Part shown: piece by piece, positions 18,179 to 27,700 of the stretch
Position numbering within the stretch: position 1 is the stretch's first letter
How the letters are laid out: each line of letters begins with the position of its first letter
NCBI RefSeq assembly: GCF_003628535.1
Contig: NZ_RBCI01000004.1
Location: 186,001-250,000 of the forward strand
Direction: 5' to 3'
Length of the DNA stretch: 64,000 nt
Source of the DNA: Flavisolibacter nicotianae
Lineage (GTDB): Bacteria; Bacteroidota; Bacteroidia; Chitinophagales; Chitinophagaceae
Notes under the pieces: model-generated
Databases searched by the model: none
The model's input: the letters and a program-made list of their open reading frames with translations, nothing else
Told to the model about the DNA's origin: nothing
Made by a program: the position numbers and the translations under genes

Positions 18179-19303
18179 TCAAAGTCCGGCCATCTCTACT
18201 ATCGCTTTTGTGAGATTGGCCCAGGCGTACTTTCGCTTTTCGCTGCGAAGATGCGGAATAAAATAATCTTCACCTACTGCATAAAAGTGAAGAATGGCGT
18301 CGGCAATGGACCGTGGGTCCGGCTCCGCAACCAGGCCTACTTTTTCGTGCGGCACCAGGGCCGGAAGTCCGCCGACATTGGAAACCACCATCGGTTTTTC
18401 AAAATGATAGGCGAGAGGTGTCACGCCGCTTTGCGTTGCGTTGCGGTAGGGCTGCACCACGCAATCGGCAGCCGATAAATACTGGCGCACTTCGCTGTCG
18501 GGGATAAAGGCTGTTTTCAGGATAACGCTGTCGTGCAGGTTGTATTCGCGAATAATATCGAGGTAAGGCTTTTCGTCTTCGTAGAACTCGCCGGCAACCA
18601 GCAGCTGGATGCCTTCTTTCCGGATGCGCTCATCGGCCATTGCTTTTAATAGAATATCCAGGCCTTTGTACTGCCGGATAAAACCAAAAAACAGGATGAT
18701 CTTTTCATCTGAAGCAAGACCAAGATTCTTTCGTGCTTCGATTTTCGGAAGAGCTGCGCCGAAGTTGTCGTACAAGGGGTGCGACACCAGTTGTGCGGGC
18801 TTCGTTGGCTCAAAGGTCCGAAGGTCGGCCAGCACTTTTTCACTCATGGTCACGAAGGCATCACAGGCCTTTAAAAAATAGCGGGTGAAAGGTTTGTCGC
18901 CGGGGCGGTGTTCGTGGGGGATCACGTTATCGGCAATGCACACAATTTTTGTGTGCCCGTTCTTTCTTACCTGGCGCAGGATGGTGCCAAGCGAAGGGCC
19001 CATGAAGGGCAGCCAAAAGCGAACGACGATCAGGTCGGCCTTTTCTTTCCGCAGTTTTCTGCCAACTGCCAGCCAGTTCAACGGGTTGATGGAATTGATC
19101 AGGGAACGGATGCGCAAACCCTGCGGAGCCGGCTCATCGGAAAACTGCGATTTTCCCGGGAAAAGAAGAGAAGGATATTGCAGCGAAAAGGAAACGAGGG
19201 AACAATCTGCGCCCTGCCGGTTGAACTCTTCGGCCAGCCGGTGGTTAAACGTCGCCAGACCGCCACGGAGAGGATGTGCCGGGCCAATGATGATCACCTT
19301 CAT
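18179..19303 (-). CDS. Family 4-type glycosyltransferase
   Basis: A 374-residue GT-B glycosyltransferase. The N-terminal domain begins VIIIGPAHPLRGGLATFNHRLA and contains LIVVRFWLPFMGPSLG; the C-terminal domain has ILFFGFIRQYKGLDILLKA, LLVAGEFYED and QSGVTPLAYHFEKPMVVSNVGGLP, typical of GT4 nucleotide-sugar binding. It probably acts at the cytoplasmic membrane on a lipid-linked glycan. Its ATG overlaps the stop of the GT2 gene by one base and it precedes hddA, so heptose or mannose transfer is plausible but unproven. Confidence 0.88.
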   Translation of the reverse strand: MKVIIIGPAHPLRGGLATFNHRLAEEFNRQGADCSLVSFSLQYPSLLFPGKSQFSDEPAPQGLRIRSLINSINPLNWLAVGRKLRKEKADLIVVRFWLPFMGPSLGTILRQVRKNGHTKIVCIADNVIPHEHRPGDKPFTRYFLKACDAFVTMSEKVLADLRTFEPTKPAQLVSHPLYDNFGAALPKIEARKNLGLASDEKIILFFGFIRQYKGLDILLKAMADERIRKEGIQLLVAGEFYEDEKPYLDIIREYNLHDSVILKTAFIPDSEVRQYLSAADCVVQPYRNATQSGVTPLAYHFEKPMVVSNVGGLPALVPHEKVGLVAEPDPRSIADAILHFYAVGEDYFIPHLRSEKRKYAWANLTKAIVEMAGL

Positions 19304-20244
19304 TACAAGCCGATTTTATCTTCTACAAGATAAGCGTTCCGGCCCGGCGCATTGCGTGCCACCAGTTCCGAAACAAAGCCGGCCAGGAACAACTGCATGC
19401 CGATGAGTATGGCCACCAGCGCCAGGTAAAACGGCGGACGGTTGGTTAGCGGGAAATCCGGGAGTACGATCTTGGCGATCACGAGGTAAATGGTCATTCC
19501 AAGACCCAGCAGGAAAAAAATGCTTCCCCATAAACCGAAAAAGTGCATCGGCCGCTTGGAAAATTTGCCAACGAATGAAATCGACAGCAGGTCGAGAAAA
19601 CCGTTGATGAAACGGCTCCAGCCAAACTTGGAGATCCCGTATTTGCGTTTGCGGTGCTCCACCACTTTTTCGCCGATCTTTTTGAAGCCCGCCCATTTGG
19701 CCAGCACCGGGATGTAGCGGTGCATTTCGCCATACACTTCGATACTTTTCACGACTTTTTTCCGGTAGGCTTTCAGGCCGCAGTTGAAGTCGTGCAGGTG
19801 AATATCCGATACCTTCCGGGTAACAGCGTTGAACAATTTCGATGGAAGGTTTTTTGTCAGCTTGTTGTCGTAGCGCACTTTTTTCCAGCCACTCACCAAA
19901 TCGTACCCTTCAACGCTGATCATTTGGTAGAGTTCGGGAATTTCGTCGGGACTGTCCTGCAGGTCGGCATCCATGGTAATCACCACGTCGCCCTGGGCGG
20001 CTTTGAATCCTTCGTTCAGTGCGGCAGACTTGCCATAGTTCCGCTGGAACTTAATTCCTTTAATGCGGTCGTCGGCGGCACGCAGGCTCTCGATCACGGT
20101 CCAGGAATCATCCGCACTGCCGTCATCGACCAGGATAATTTCAAAGGTCAGATTATTGGCGGTACAAACCCGCTTGATCCAGTCACACAATTCGGGAAGG
20201 GATTCAGCTTCATCCAGCAGCGGAACAACAAGCGAAAGATTCAT
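19303..20244 (-). CDS. Family 2 glycosyltransferase with C-terminal membrane helices (DPMS/ArnC-like)
   Basis: A 313-residue protein with a GT-A domain (LSLVVPLLDEAESLPELCDW, FEIILVDDGSADDSW, VITMDADLQDSPDEIPEL with the metal-binding DAD) and two C-terminal membrane helices (about 235-300). This layout is that of polyprenyl-phosphate sugar transferases such as dolichyl-phosphate mannose synthase, ArnC or GtrB. The QRNYGKSAALNEGF motif is also typical. It likely charges undecaprenyl phosphate with a sugar for surface glycan assembly, with the GT4 enzyme next to it. Confidence 0.9.
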   Translation of the reverse strand: MNLSLVVPLLDEAESLPELCDWIKRVCTANNLTFEIILVDDGSADDSWTVIESLRAADDRIKGIKFQRNYGKSAALNEGFKAAQGDVVITMDADLQDSPDEIPELYQMISVEGYDLVSGWKKVRYDNKLTKNLPSKLFNAVTRKVSDIHLHDFNCGLKAYRKKVVKSIEVYGEMHRYIPVLAKWAGFKKIGEKVVEHRKRKYGISKFGWSRFINGFLDLLSISFVGKFSKRPMHFFGLWGSIFFLLGLGMTIYLVIAKIVLPDFPLTNRPPFYLALVAILIGMQLFLAGFVSELVARNAPGRNAYLVEDKIGL

Positions 20245-20252
20245 ACGATGAT

Positions 20253-20819
20253 TTAGGATTGGAAAAAATTGTCCCTTTCAACAACAGGCGGCTGCCGTCT
20301 CAGGATGAAAGCAAAGATCAGGGCAAAAAGGCCGGTCACACCGACGGCATAGAGGTAGGATTTCAAAAAATCAAACACCGTAGCGTGAAGGATCTGTTCC
20401 TTCGACGCATCCATGGTCTGGATGAGTTGATCGATCTCTTTTTGCGGACGCTTGGCGGCGATCAGCAGGTTTTCCGAATTGGCACGGAACGTATCGAAAA
20501 AGCCGGGATTGCCATAACGGAGATAAACGAAATAGGTAACTGCAAAAAACGCTTCGAAGATCAGCACCGCGATAAACATGGTTTTGAACACTTCTTTCAT
20601 TTCGATCCAGCCGCCGTTTTGCTGCCGCAACTGGCGGCCGCAATAAAAAAGCATTCCCATTACAACCAGGTAACCTACGATGGCAAAAAGCGTGTAGTAA
20701 AACGGATTGGCTGCTCCGACGCTGTGACGCAGCACGACAAACAGCGCATACACCACACCAATGATCAGTCCCCATTTAACACCGTGGGAACCGCTGTTGA
20801 CGGTTTGTTCAGTATTCAT
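20253..20819 (-). CDS. DUF4199 family membrane protein
   Basis: A 188-residue protein with four predicted membrane helices (about 15-32, 42-60, 80-100, 155-175). The pattern HGVKWGLIIGVVYALF, then a long third loop with acidic/Gln residues (KEIDQLIQTMDASKEQI), is characteristic of DUF4199, a Bacteroidota family of unknown function often beside a GT2 dolichyl-phosphate-mannose synthase-like enzyme and a dihydroorotase-like gene. It overlaps the dihydroorotase stop by 4 nt (ATGA) and is 8 nt from the GT2 gene. Confidence 0.85.
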   Translation of the reverse strand: MNTEQTVNSGSHGVKWGLIIGVVYALFVVLRHSVGAANPFYYTLFAIVGYLVVMGMLFYCGRQLRQQNGGWIEMKEVFKTMFIAVLIFEAFFAVTYFVYLRYGNPGFFDTFRANSENLLIAAKRPQKEIDQLIQTMDASKEQILHATVFDFLKSYLYAVGVTGLFALIFAFILRRQPPVVERDNFFQS

Positions 20820-22075
20820 AAAGGCCCCAAAAATACTTTGTCTCCATTAATTATTCCAACTGCCTTTCCGGTGAGCTCTTTTCCGACAAAGGGAGAGTTG
20901 CGGGAGCGGGAAACAAAACGTTCCGGTCGCCACTTCTCATCAGGCTGGAAAAGAGAAAGTGTCGCCGGCGCCTGGAGAGAAACCGTTGCGGACGGCAGGC
21001 CGAAAATGCGGCGCGGTGCAAGTGAAAAAATCTCCGTCAGCCGCTCTGCAGAAAGCGAGGGCAAACTCGTTTTCACAACGCCCAGCGCCGTCTCCAACGC
21101 GATCATGCCATTCTTGGCATATTCAAATTCCACGACTTTGTGATCGGTATGATGAGGAAAATGGTGCGAAGCGATACAATCCACCGTGCCGTCGAGCACC
21201 GCCCGGCGCAATGCGTCTCTGTCTTCGGCTGTGCGCAGCGGTGGCGAGAGTTTCAGGTTGGTATCGTAGCCCACCAGGTCTTCGTCGCAAAAGTATAAGT
21301 GAGCGGGAGTCACAGAGCAGGTTACGCGAATTCCATCCGCTTTTGCTTTTTGAATGCAGGCAAGGCCTTTGGCTGTCGACACGCCGGTAAAATGAATTTT
21401 CGAACCCGTGTATTTCGCCAGTTCGATGTCGCGGCTGATCATGATCTCCTCGGCAATCGCCGGCCTCCCGGGCAGTCCCAATTGCGTAGACACAACCCCC
21501 TCGTTCATCAACCCGTTGGCGCTGACCGACTGGTCGTCCGGCACCTGCACCACAACCTTGTCGATCGCCTTTACGTACTGGAGGGCCTTGAGCAAAATTC
21601 CCGCCGATTGCACCGGGTGAATTCCATCGCTGAAGGCAACAGCACCGCTTTGCGCCATGTCGTACATTTCCGAGAGTTCTTTTCCCTCGGCTCCTTTGGT
21701 GATGGCACCCAGCGGGTGCAGGTTCACCGGGCTGCTCCGGCTGCTTTTCACCAGGTATTCGACGCCGGCTTTCTGCGAAACGACAGGGACGGTATTGGGC
21801 ACCAAAAGCACGTCGGTATAACCGCCGTGCGCTGCCGCAAAGGACCCGGTGTGCAGGGTTTCACGGTATTCCAGCCCGGGGTCGCAGAATTGCGAAAACG
21901 GGTCGGCAAATCCCGGCGACACATGTAGGCCGGGCAGTGAGACCGTTTGCGCTGCTTCGCGGTTGATCGTACCGATTTCTGAAATAATTCCGTCGTGGAT
22001 GAAAATAGAAACCCGTTGCAGATGAAAACTAGAGGAGGGGTCGCTGACAGTTACATCTTTTAAAAGAATGTCCAT
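20816..22075 (-). CDS. Dihydroorotase-like protein lacking metal ligands (PyrC' type)
   Basis: A 419-residue amidohydrolase-fold protein clearly related to class I dihydroorotase (DPGLEYRETLHTG, MNEGVVSTQLGLPGRPAIAEE, TNLKLSPPLRTAEDRDAL). Several residues that bind the zinc ions are replaced. The usual HxH of the first strand reads FSQF, the HCED position reads VPDD, the HxxHxST position reads HFTGVST, and the TDHAPH motif reads SHHFPHH. It is therefore probably inactive as a dihydroorotase by itself. Related inactive PyrC' proteins support aspartate transcarbamoylase structurally in other bacteria. It heads a seven-gene operon with DUF4199 and glycosyltransferase genes. A TATCTTCG -7-like box lies just upstream at 22083-22090. 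Confidence 0.85.
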   Translation of the reverse strand: MDILLKDVTVSDPSSSFHLQRVSIFIHDGIISEIGTINREAAQTVSLPGLHVSPGFADPFSQFCDPGLEYRETLHTGSFAAAHGGYTDVLLVPNTVPVVSQKAGVEYLVKSSRSSPVNLHPLGAITKGAEGKELSEMYDMAQSGAVAFSDGIHPVQSAGILLKALQYVKAIDKVVVQVPDDQSVSANGLMNEGVVSTQLGLPGRPAIAEEIMISRDIELAKYTGSKIHFTGVSTAKGLACIQKAKADGIRVTCSVTPAHLYFCDEDLVGYDTNLKLSPPLRTAEDRDALRRAVLDGTVDCIASHHFPHHTDHKVVEFEYAKNGMIALETALGVVKTSLPSLSAERLTEIFSLAPRRIFGLPSATVSLQAPATLSLFQPDEKWRPERFVSRSRNSPFVGKELTGKAVGIINGDKVFLGPL

Positions 22076-22082
22076 TAAGCAG

Positions 22083-22090
22083 CGAAGATA
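22083..22090 (-). promoter_or_regulatory. Candidate -7 box for the seven-gene operon
   Basis: Minus-strand TATCTTCG fits TAnnTTTG with one mismatch and is 7 nt before the ATG at 22075. A TGTATCGAAAAC sequence lies immediately upstream of it. No -33 TTTG was found. Confidence 0.3.
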
Positions 22091-22273
22091 AGTTTTCGAT
22101 ACATACGATTTTGAAGCTGCTTTTCATGGATAAAAAAGGAAGATTTCCCCGTGCGGCCAAAACAGGCTGAAACCCTTCACACCTATTTATTTTGGCCGAT
22201 TGCTGCGAAATACCAAAAAAGGAAGATATTTACGCCTTTCATTGAAAAACATCATTCACCCAAAATCGAACAA

Positions 22274-23395
22274 ATGAAGACTGCCCTGATTACGGGTATC
22301 ACAGGCCAGGACGGAGCCTATCTTGCCGAGTTGCTGTTGGAAAAAGGCTATATGGTGCACGGCATCAAGCGCCGTTCCTCGCTGATCAACACGGATCGGA
22401 TTGACCATCTTTACCAGGATCCACACGAAAAAAATGTCCGCCTGAAGCTGCATTACGGCGACCTGACGGACTCGACCAACCTTATCCGGATCATCCAGGA
22501 AACACAACCGGACGAGATCTATAACCTTGCTGCCATGTCGCATGTGAAGGTGAGTTTCGACACGCCGGAGTACACCGCCAATGCCGACGGCATCGGTACG
22601 CTCCGCATCCTGGAAGCCATTCGCATTCTCGGGCTGGAAAAGAAAACCAGGATCTACCAGGCGTCCACTTCAGAGCTCTATGGCCTTGTGCAGGAAGTGC
22701 CCCAAAGGGAAACAACGCCGTTTTATCCCCGCAGCCCCTATGGCGTAGCCAAACTTTATGCCTACTGGATCACGGTAAACTACCGCGAAGCCTATGGTAT
22801 GTTTGCCTGCAACGGTATTTTGTTTAACCACGAAAGCCCGCTGCGCGGAGAAACCTTCGTAACCAGGAAAATCACCAGGGGGGTGGCAGCGATTGCCAGT
22901 GGTCACCAGGACTGCCTCTACATGGGTAACCTAGACGCACGGCGCGACTGGGGTCATGCCAAAGACTACGTAGAGGCCATGTGGCGCATCTTGCAGCAGG
23001 ATACCCCCGAAGATTTTGTGATCGCTACCGGCGTCACCACCAAGGTGCGGGAGTTTATTTCCATGGCCTTTGCCGAAGCAGGCATCACGCTTGAATTTGA
23101 GGGTCACGGCCAGGATGAAAAAGGTGTGGTGGTGTCTTGTGATAACCCGGACTTCCAGTTGCCGGTCGGCAAAGTGGTGGTGGCGATCGACCCGGCTTAT
23201 TTCCGTCCTACGGAAGTGGAGCTGCTCATCGGCGACTCAACAAAGGCCCGTACAAAACTGGGTTGGGAGCCAAAGTACGACCTGCAAATGCTGGTACAGG
23301 AAATGATGGCTGCCGATCTGAAAAAAGTGTCTACTTATGCCCAGGCCGGCGCGGAGCAAATCTTCTCCTATATCAACCGCTTTGAAGAAAGATAA
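22274..23395 (+). CDS. gmd: GDP-mannose 4,6-dehydratase
   Basis: A 373-residue SDR enzyme that converts GDP-mannose to GDP-4-keto-6-deoxymannose, the first step to GDP-fucose, rhamnose or perosamine. It shows the NAD(P) motif [19 protein letters not shown], the [19 protein letters not shown] stretch, the catalytic STSELYG and YxxxK in [15 protein letters not shown], and the Gmd-specific [16 protein letters not shown]. The open frame extends 41 codons upstream, but homology starts at MKTALITG. It is divergent from the heptose/glycosyltransferase operon, supporting a shared surface-glycan role. Confidence 0.96.
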   Translation: MKTALITGITGQDGAYLAELLLEKGYMVHGIKRRSSLINTDRIDHLYQDPHEKNVRLKLHYGDLTDSTNLIRIIQETQPDEIYNLAAMSHVKVSFDTPEYTANADGIGTLRILEAIRILGLEKKTRIYQASTSELYGLVQEVPQRETTPFYPRSPYGVAKLYAYWITVNYREAYGMFACNGILFNHESPLRGETFVTRKITRGVAAIASGHQDCLYMGNLDARRDWGHAKDYVEAMWRILQQDTPEDFVIATGVTTKVREFISMAFAEAGITLEFEGHGQDEKGVVVSCDNPDFQLPVGKVVVAIDPAYFRPTEVELLIGDSTKARTKLGWEPKYDLQMLVQEMMAADLKKVSTYAQAGAEQIFSYINRFEER

Positions 23396-23417
23396 ACGCT
23401 TTTAAAAAACCAGACAC

Positions 23418-23447
23418 AAGCGGGGCCACAAGCGTCCCGCTTTTTTT
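23418..23447 (+). terminator. Intrinsic terminator after gmd
   Basis: A 7-bp stem (AAGCGGG / CCCGCTT) with an 11-nt loop is followed by seven T, 22 nt after the gmd stop. Confidence 0.7.
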
Positions 23448-23532
23448 ATGACCAAAAGGCAATCGCCTGCTGGAAAATTTTACGTGAAACCGGGCAAAAT
23501 TTTTCGTAAGAATTCAGCCAGTGATTTGAAAT

Positions 23533-23564
23533 AATTCGTGTAATTCGTGTCCAAAAATTCGTGT
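23533..23564 (+). repeat. Three copies of AATTCGTGT just before the aldo/keto reductase
   Basis: AATTCGTGT occurs at 23533-23541, 23542-23550 and 23556-23564. The last ends 4 nt before the start codon, so the repeat spans the expected promoter and leader. Whether it is a regulatory array or a dispersed repeat cannot be decided here. Confidence 0.6.
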
Positions 23565-23568
23565 TGAA

Positions 23569-24552
23569 ATGAAGTACAGAAATTTTCAGGGAACAGAAGT
23601 CTCGGAGATCGGCCTCGGCACCTGGCAACTGGGCAGCGCCGATTGGGGCACCGTAAACGACGATGAAGCATTTGCCATCCTGCAGGCTTTTGTTGATGCC
23701 GGTGGGAACTTTATCGACACGGCCGATGTCTATGGAATCGGAATGAGCGAACGGGTGATTGGATGGTTTTTAAAAACCACCGGCAAGAACCTGTACGTAG
23801 CGACCAAGCTGGGGCGGCGCGGAGACGGCACTTGTGGCTGGCCGCAAAACTTCACCCTGGAGTCGATGCGAAGCCACGTGGAAACGTCGTTAGCCAACCT
23901 GGGTGTTTCGCATTTGTTTCTGGAACAACTGCATTGCATTCCCACCGATGAATTACGTGCGGGGACTGTTTTCGACAACCTTCGCCAACTGCAAAAGGAA
24001 GGACTGATCCAACACTGGGGTGCCAGCGTGGAAACAAGCGAAGAGGCCCTTCTTTGCCTGGAGCAGGAAGGCCTGGCTTCCCTGCAAATCATCTTTAATT
24101 TATTTCGCCAGCATGTGGCAGACGAGGTGTTTGCCAAGGCCAAAGAAAAAGGCGTAGCGCTCATTATCCGTGTGCCGCTGGCAAGCGGCCTTCTCACCGG
24201 GAAGTTCTCAGAGACAACAGCATTCGCTACAACCGATCACCGCAACTACAATGCAAACGGCCAGGCCTTTAATGCCGGCGAAACCTTTTCGGGAATTGAA
24301 TTTTCGGAAGGAGTCAAACTTGCGCAGCAGATCAAGACCCACCTGCCTGACGGTCCGATGGCCCAATGGGCCCTGCGGTGGATACTGGATTTCCCCGAGG
24401 TCACTACCGTAATCCCGGGTGCCACCAGTGTGCAGCAGGTACAGAACAATGTAGCGGCATCGGAACTGCCATCCCTGCCAGCAGCACAGCATCAAACATT
24501 ACGTTCCCTCTACGACGATGAAATTCAACCCAAAATCAGGGGACATTATTAA
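23569..24552 (+). CDS. Aldo/keto reductase
   Basis: A 327-residue TIM-barrel oxidoreductase that uses NADPH. The catalytic tetrad is visible: Asp50 and Tyr55 in FIDTADVYG, Lys80 in YVATKLG, and His122 in LEQLHCIP. The N-terminus (FQGTEVSEIGLGTWQLG) and the C-terminal cofactor segment (VIPGATSVQQVQNNVAASE) are typical. The substrate is unknown. The gene is flanked by terminators and probably transcribed alone. Confidence 0.93.
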   Translation: MKYRNFQGTEVSEIGLGTWQLGSADWGTVNDDEAFAILQAFVDAGGNFIDTADVYGIGMSERVIGWFLKTTGKNLYVATKLGRRGDGTCGWPQNFTLESMRSHVETSLANLGVSHLFLEQLHCIPTDELRAGTVFDNLRQLQKEGLIQHWGASVETSEEALLCLEQEGLASLQIIFNLFRQHVADEVFAKAKEKGVALIIRVPLASGLLTGKFSETTAFATTDHRNYNANGQAFNAGETFSGIEFSEGVKLAQQIKTHLPDGPMAQWALRWILDFPEVTTVIPGATSVQQVQNNVAASELPSLPAAQHQTLRSLYDDEIQPKIRGHY

Positions 24553-24585
24553 GTGTCCATCATCAAAAAACGCAGCAAATAAAAT

Positions 24586-24619
24586 TGAAAGAGCCGCGTT
24601 CGTTTGTGCGGCTCTTTCA
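24586..24619 (+). terminator. Terminator after the aldo/keto reductase
   Basis: A 12-bp stem (TGAAAGAGCCGC / GCGGCTCTTTCA) with a 10-nt loop lies 34 nt after the stop. The T-tract after it is weak. Confidence 0.55.
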
Positions 24620-24683
24620 TTTGCGTGACAAGATTTGACTGTCTACCTATTCATTGACGATTCGACTTAAATCGGGATAACAA

Positions 24684-24712
24684 AAAAGCCGTTCTTTTCA
24701 GAACGGCTTTTT
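24684..24712. terminator. Terminator downstream of secDF
   Basis: A stem AAAGCCGTTC / GAACGGCTTT with a 6-nt loop is flanked by A-runs and T-runs. It lies 40 nt past the secDF stop (minus strand) and can act in both directions. Confidence 0.7.
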
Positions 24713-24750
24713 ATCGGGCAAAACTTTATGTTATTGCTATCCTTTTCGCC

Positions 24751-27700
24751 TTACACTTTTTGTGCTTTGGCTTTGGGCGCTGTTTTTCCGGCAGGCGTCG
24801 TATCGTTCGAAGCACCCAGTGGCTTTTTACCGCCCAGGTCAACCAGGATCGGCGCAGCCACAAAGATGGACGAATACGTACCGGTGATGACACCGATCAG
24901 CATGGCGAAGGCAAAACCTTTTGTCACTTCACCACCCACCAGGAACAGGATCAGGATCGTCAGGAACACGGTCAGCGACGTCATGATCGTACGGCTCAAC
25001 GTTTCGTTGATGGCGCGGTTGATCACGGTTTCTTTCGGTGCACCTACCAACTGACGGCTGTATTCACGGATCCGGTCGAACACGATCACGGTATCGTTCA
25101 TCGAGAAACCGATCACCGTCAACACCGCCGCAATGAAGTGCTGGTCCAGTTCGAGGGGGAAAGGCACGATGTTCTTCAGGAACGAGAACACGGCCAGCGT
25201 AACCAATACGTCGTGCAACAGGGCAACGATTGTACCCAGTGAATAACGCCAGTCACGGAAACGAATGAAGATGTAAAGGCAAATGATCATCAGGGAAAAG
25301 ATGGTCGCCTTGATCGCACCGTTTTTCAAATCATCTGAGATCGTCGGCAATACGGTGGTTGTACCGATGATGTTCTTGGATCTGAACTGTGCATAGGATG
25401 TTGCCGGGGCATATTTACGTAAACCCTCCATCAGCTTTGTGCCAACAATAGAGTCGGTCGCCGGCGATGAGTTGGAGATCTGGTAAGAGGTTGTGATATC
25501 CAACTGCTGGTTGTTACCAATGGTTTTGATCACTGGCGCTTCACCGAAGGCATGCTCCAGGTCTTTGCGTACGTCCTCCACCTTATCGGAGATCGGCTGA
25601 TCGAAGTGAACGATATAGCTGCGGCCACCTTTGAATTCCACGCCCTGGTGGAAACCGTTGAAGATAGAACCAACACCCAGGATCAATACGATCGCAGAGA
25701 TCACGTAGGCCACCTTGCGGTATTCGATGAACCTGTAAGTCGGGTGCTTCAGGATTTTGCGGGAAATCGGGGTAAAATATTCGAGGTGACGCTTTTTGTT
25801 CGTAAACCATTCTGTTACCCAACGGCTAACCAGGATACCACAAAACAGTGACAGGAGGATACCGATGATCTGCGTGGTTGCAAAACCTTTTACAGGTCCC
25901 AAACCAAACGAGAACAGGATGATCGCAGTCAGCAATGTTGTAACGTGGGCATCCAGTACCGGCGGCAGGGAGCGTTTGTAACCCTCGTTTACGGCCGGGA
26001 TATAACCTTTTCCTTTCGACAGTTCTTCTTTGATACGCTCATAGATGATCACGTTCGTATCCACGGCCATACCGATGGTCAGTACCAAACCGGCGATACC
26101 GGGAGCCGTTAACGTAGCACCCAAACCGGTCAATACACCAATGGTGAAGAGCAGGTTCAGGATCAGGGCGATGTTGGCAACCCAACCGCTGGTGTTATAA
26201 TAAACCAACATCAGCAGGAAGATGACGATAAAGGAGATCACAAAGGCCAGGATACCGCCTTTGATGGCGTGTTGACCAAGTGTAGGACCAACCACCTGCT
26301 CCTGAACAATCTTCGCAGGAGCGGGGAGTTTACCGGCCTTCAGGATGTTGGCCAGATCCTGTGCTTCTTCCAGCGTGAAGTCGCCGGAGATTTCCGTACG
26401 GCCACCGGTGATCTTGTCACGGGCAACCGGAGCGGAGTAAACAATGTCGTCCAGCGTAATGGCGATCGGACGCTGCTCTTTGTTCGATGTTTCCGTCAGG
26501 CGGCCCCACTTCTGATTACCGGCAGGACCGATGTCCATGGTAACCGTAGGCTTTCCACCCATCTGGTCGTAGCTCTGAGCGGCGGTTGTGATCACATCGC
26601 CTTCCATCGGCGCCTTTTCGCTGTTGGCGGTTTTCAGCACCCAGAACGGAACAACGTTCAACCGCTTGCCATTGGCATCGCGGCCCGGGATACCGAAAGA
26701 GAAACGAGCATCGGCAAGACCGGCTTCGGTAAACGCACGGCGCACAACATCGCTGTTCAGGTACGTCCGTACCAGGTCGGTATCTCTTGCCGCAACGACC
26801 AAACCATAACCTGCCTGCTGGAATAATTTCAGCAGCGGATTATTGCCGGCAAGCGCAGAAGTATCAGCCGCTTTGGCGGTCGTGTCGTTCAGAGTCGACA
26901 ATTTCTTTACACCAGATGTATCGGTCGTTGTTGTTTTTGCCGTATCAACGCGGGTTGGTTGCGGTGTAGCTGTCGTTGTATTTGTTGCCTTCTCGAGAGC
27001 GGCTACATTTTTATCAGCGTTGACAAGAGCCGTATAAAATTCTTCGGGCTTATACGTCAGCCAGAATTGCAGGTTGGCAGATGACTGCAAATATTTGCGC
27101 ACCCTTTCCTGGTCCTGCAAGCCGGGCAATTCAACCGTAATCACACCACGTTCCTTGTTTGGGTTGATGTTGGGCTGAGCCACGCCAAACTGGTCGATAC
27201 GAGTTTGCAAAACGCGGAAAGTCCGCTCAAAAGCGGCATTGGCTTCTTCGCGGATCACCCCGATCACTTTGTCGTCGGCGTCTTTTGGTGAAATCTTCCC
27301 GGCGCTGGCAGCGGCGAAAAGAGGAGCGAGGGGAGCATTGTTCGAAGCTTTTTTGTATTCCTCAACAAAAAGGGTAACAAAGTCGGCGCTGCTGTTGGCT
27401 TTGCGTGCATTGGCACCTTCCAGTGCTTTCTGGAAGTTTGCGTCTTTGCTGTTGTTGGCCATGGAGCGCAGGAGACCCGACAGTTCCACTTCCAGCGTTA
27501 CGTTGATACCGCCCTGGAGGTCAAGGCCTAGGTTCAGTTCTTCACCTTTGGCTTTTTGGTAAGAGATCGGTCCGGTAACGCCAAAGTAAATGTTTTCTTC
27601 TTTGGTACTGTCAAGCAAGCGTTTCAGACGGTCTTTGTACAGTTCGGCTTTGGTGTTTTCGTCAGCATTCGGGTAATTCTGACTCACAAATTGCTTTGCT

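Noticed and set aside
22094-22107. TGTATCGAAAAC (minus strand) as a fourth permease-type box
   Set aside because: Only the first 12 bases match; the CGKACA part is absent and the operon is unrelated.
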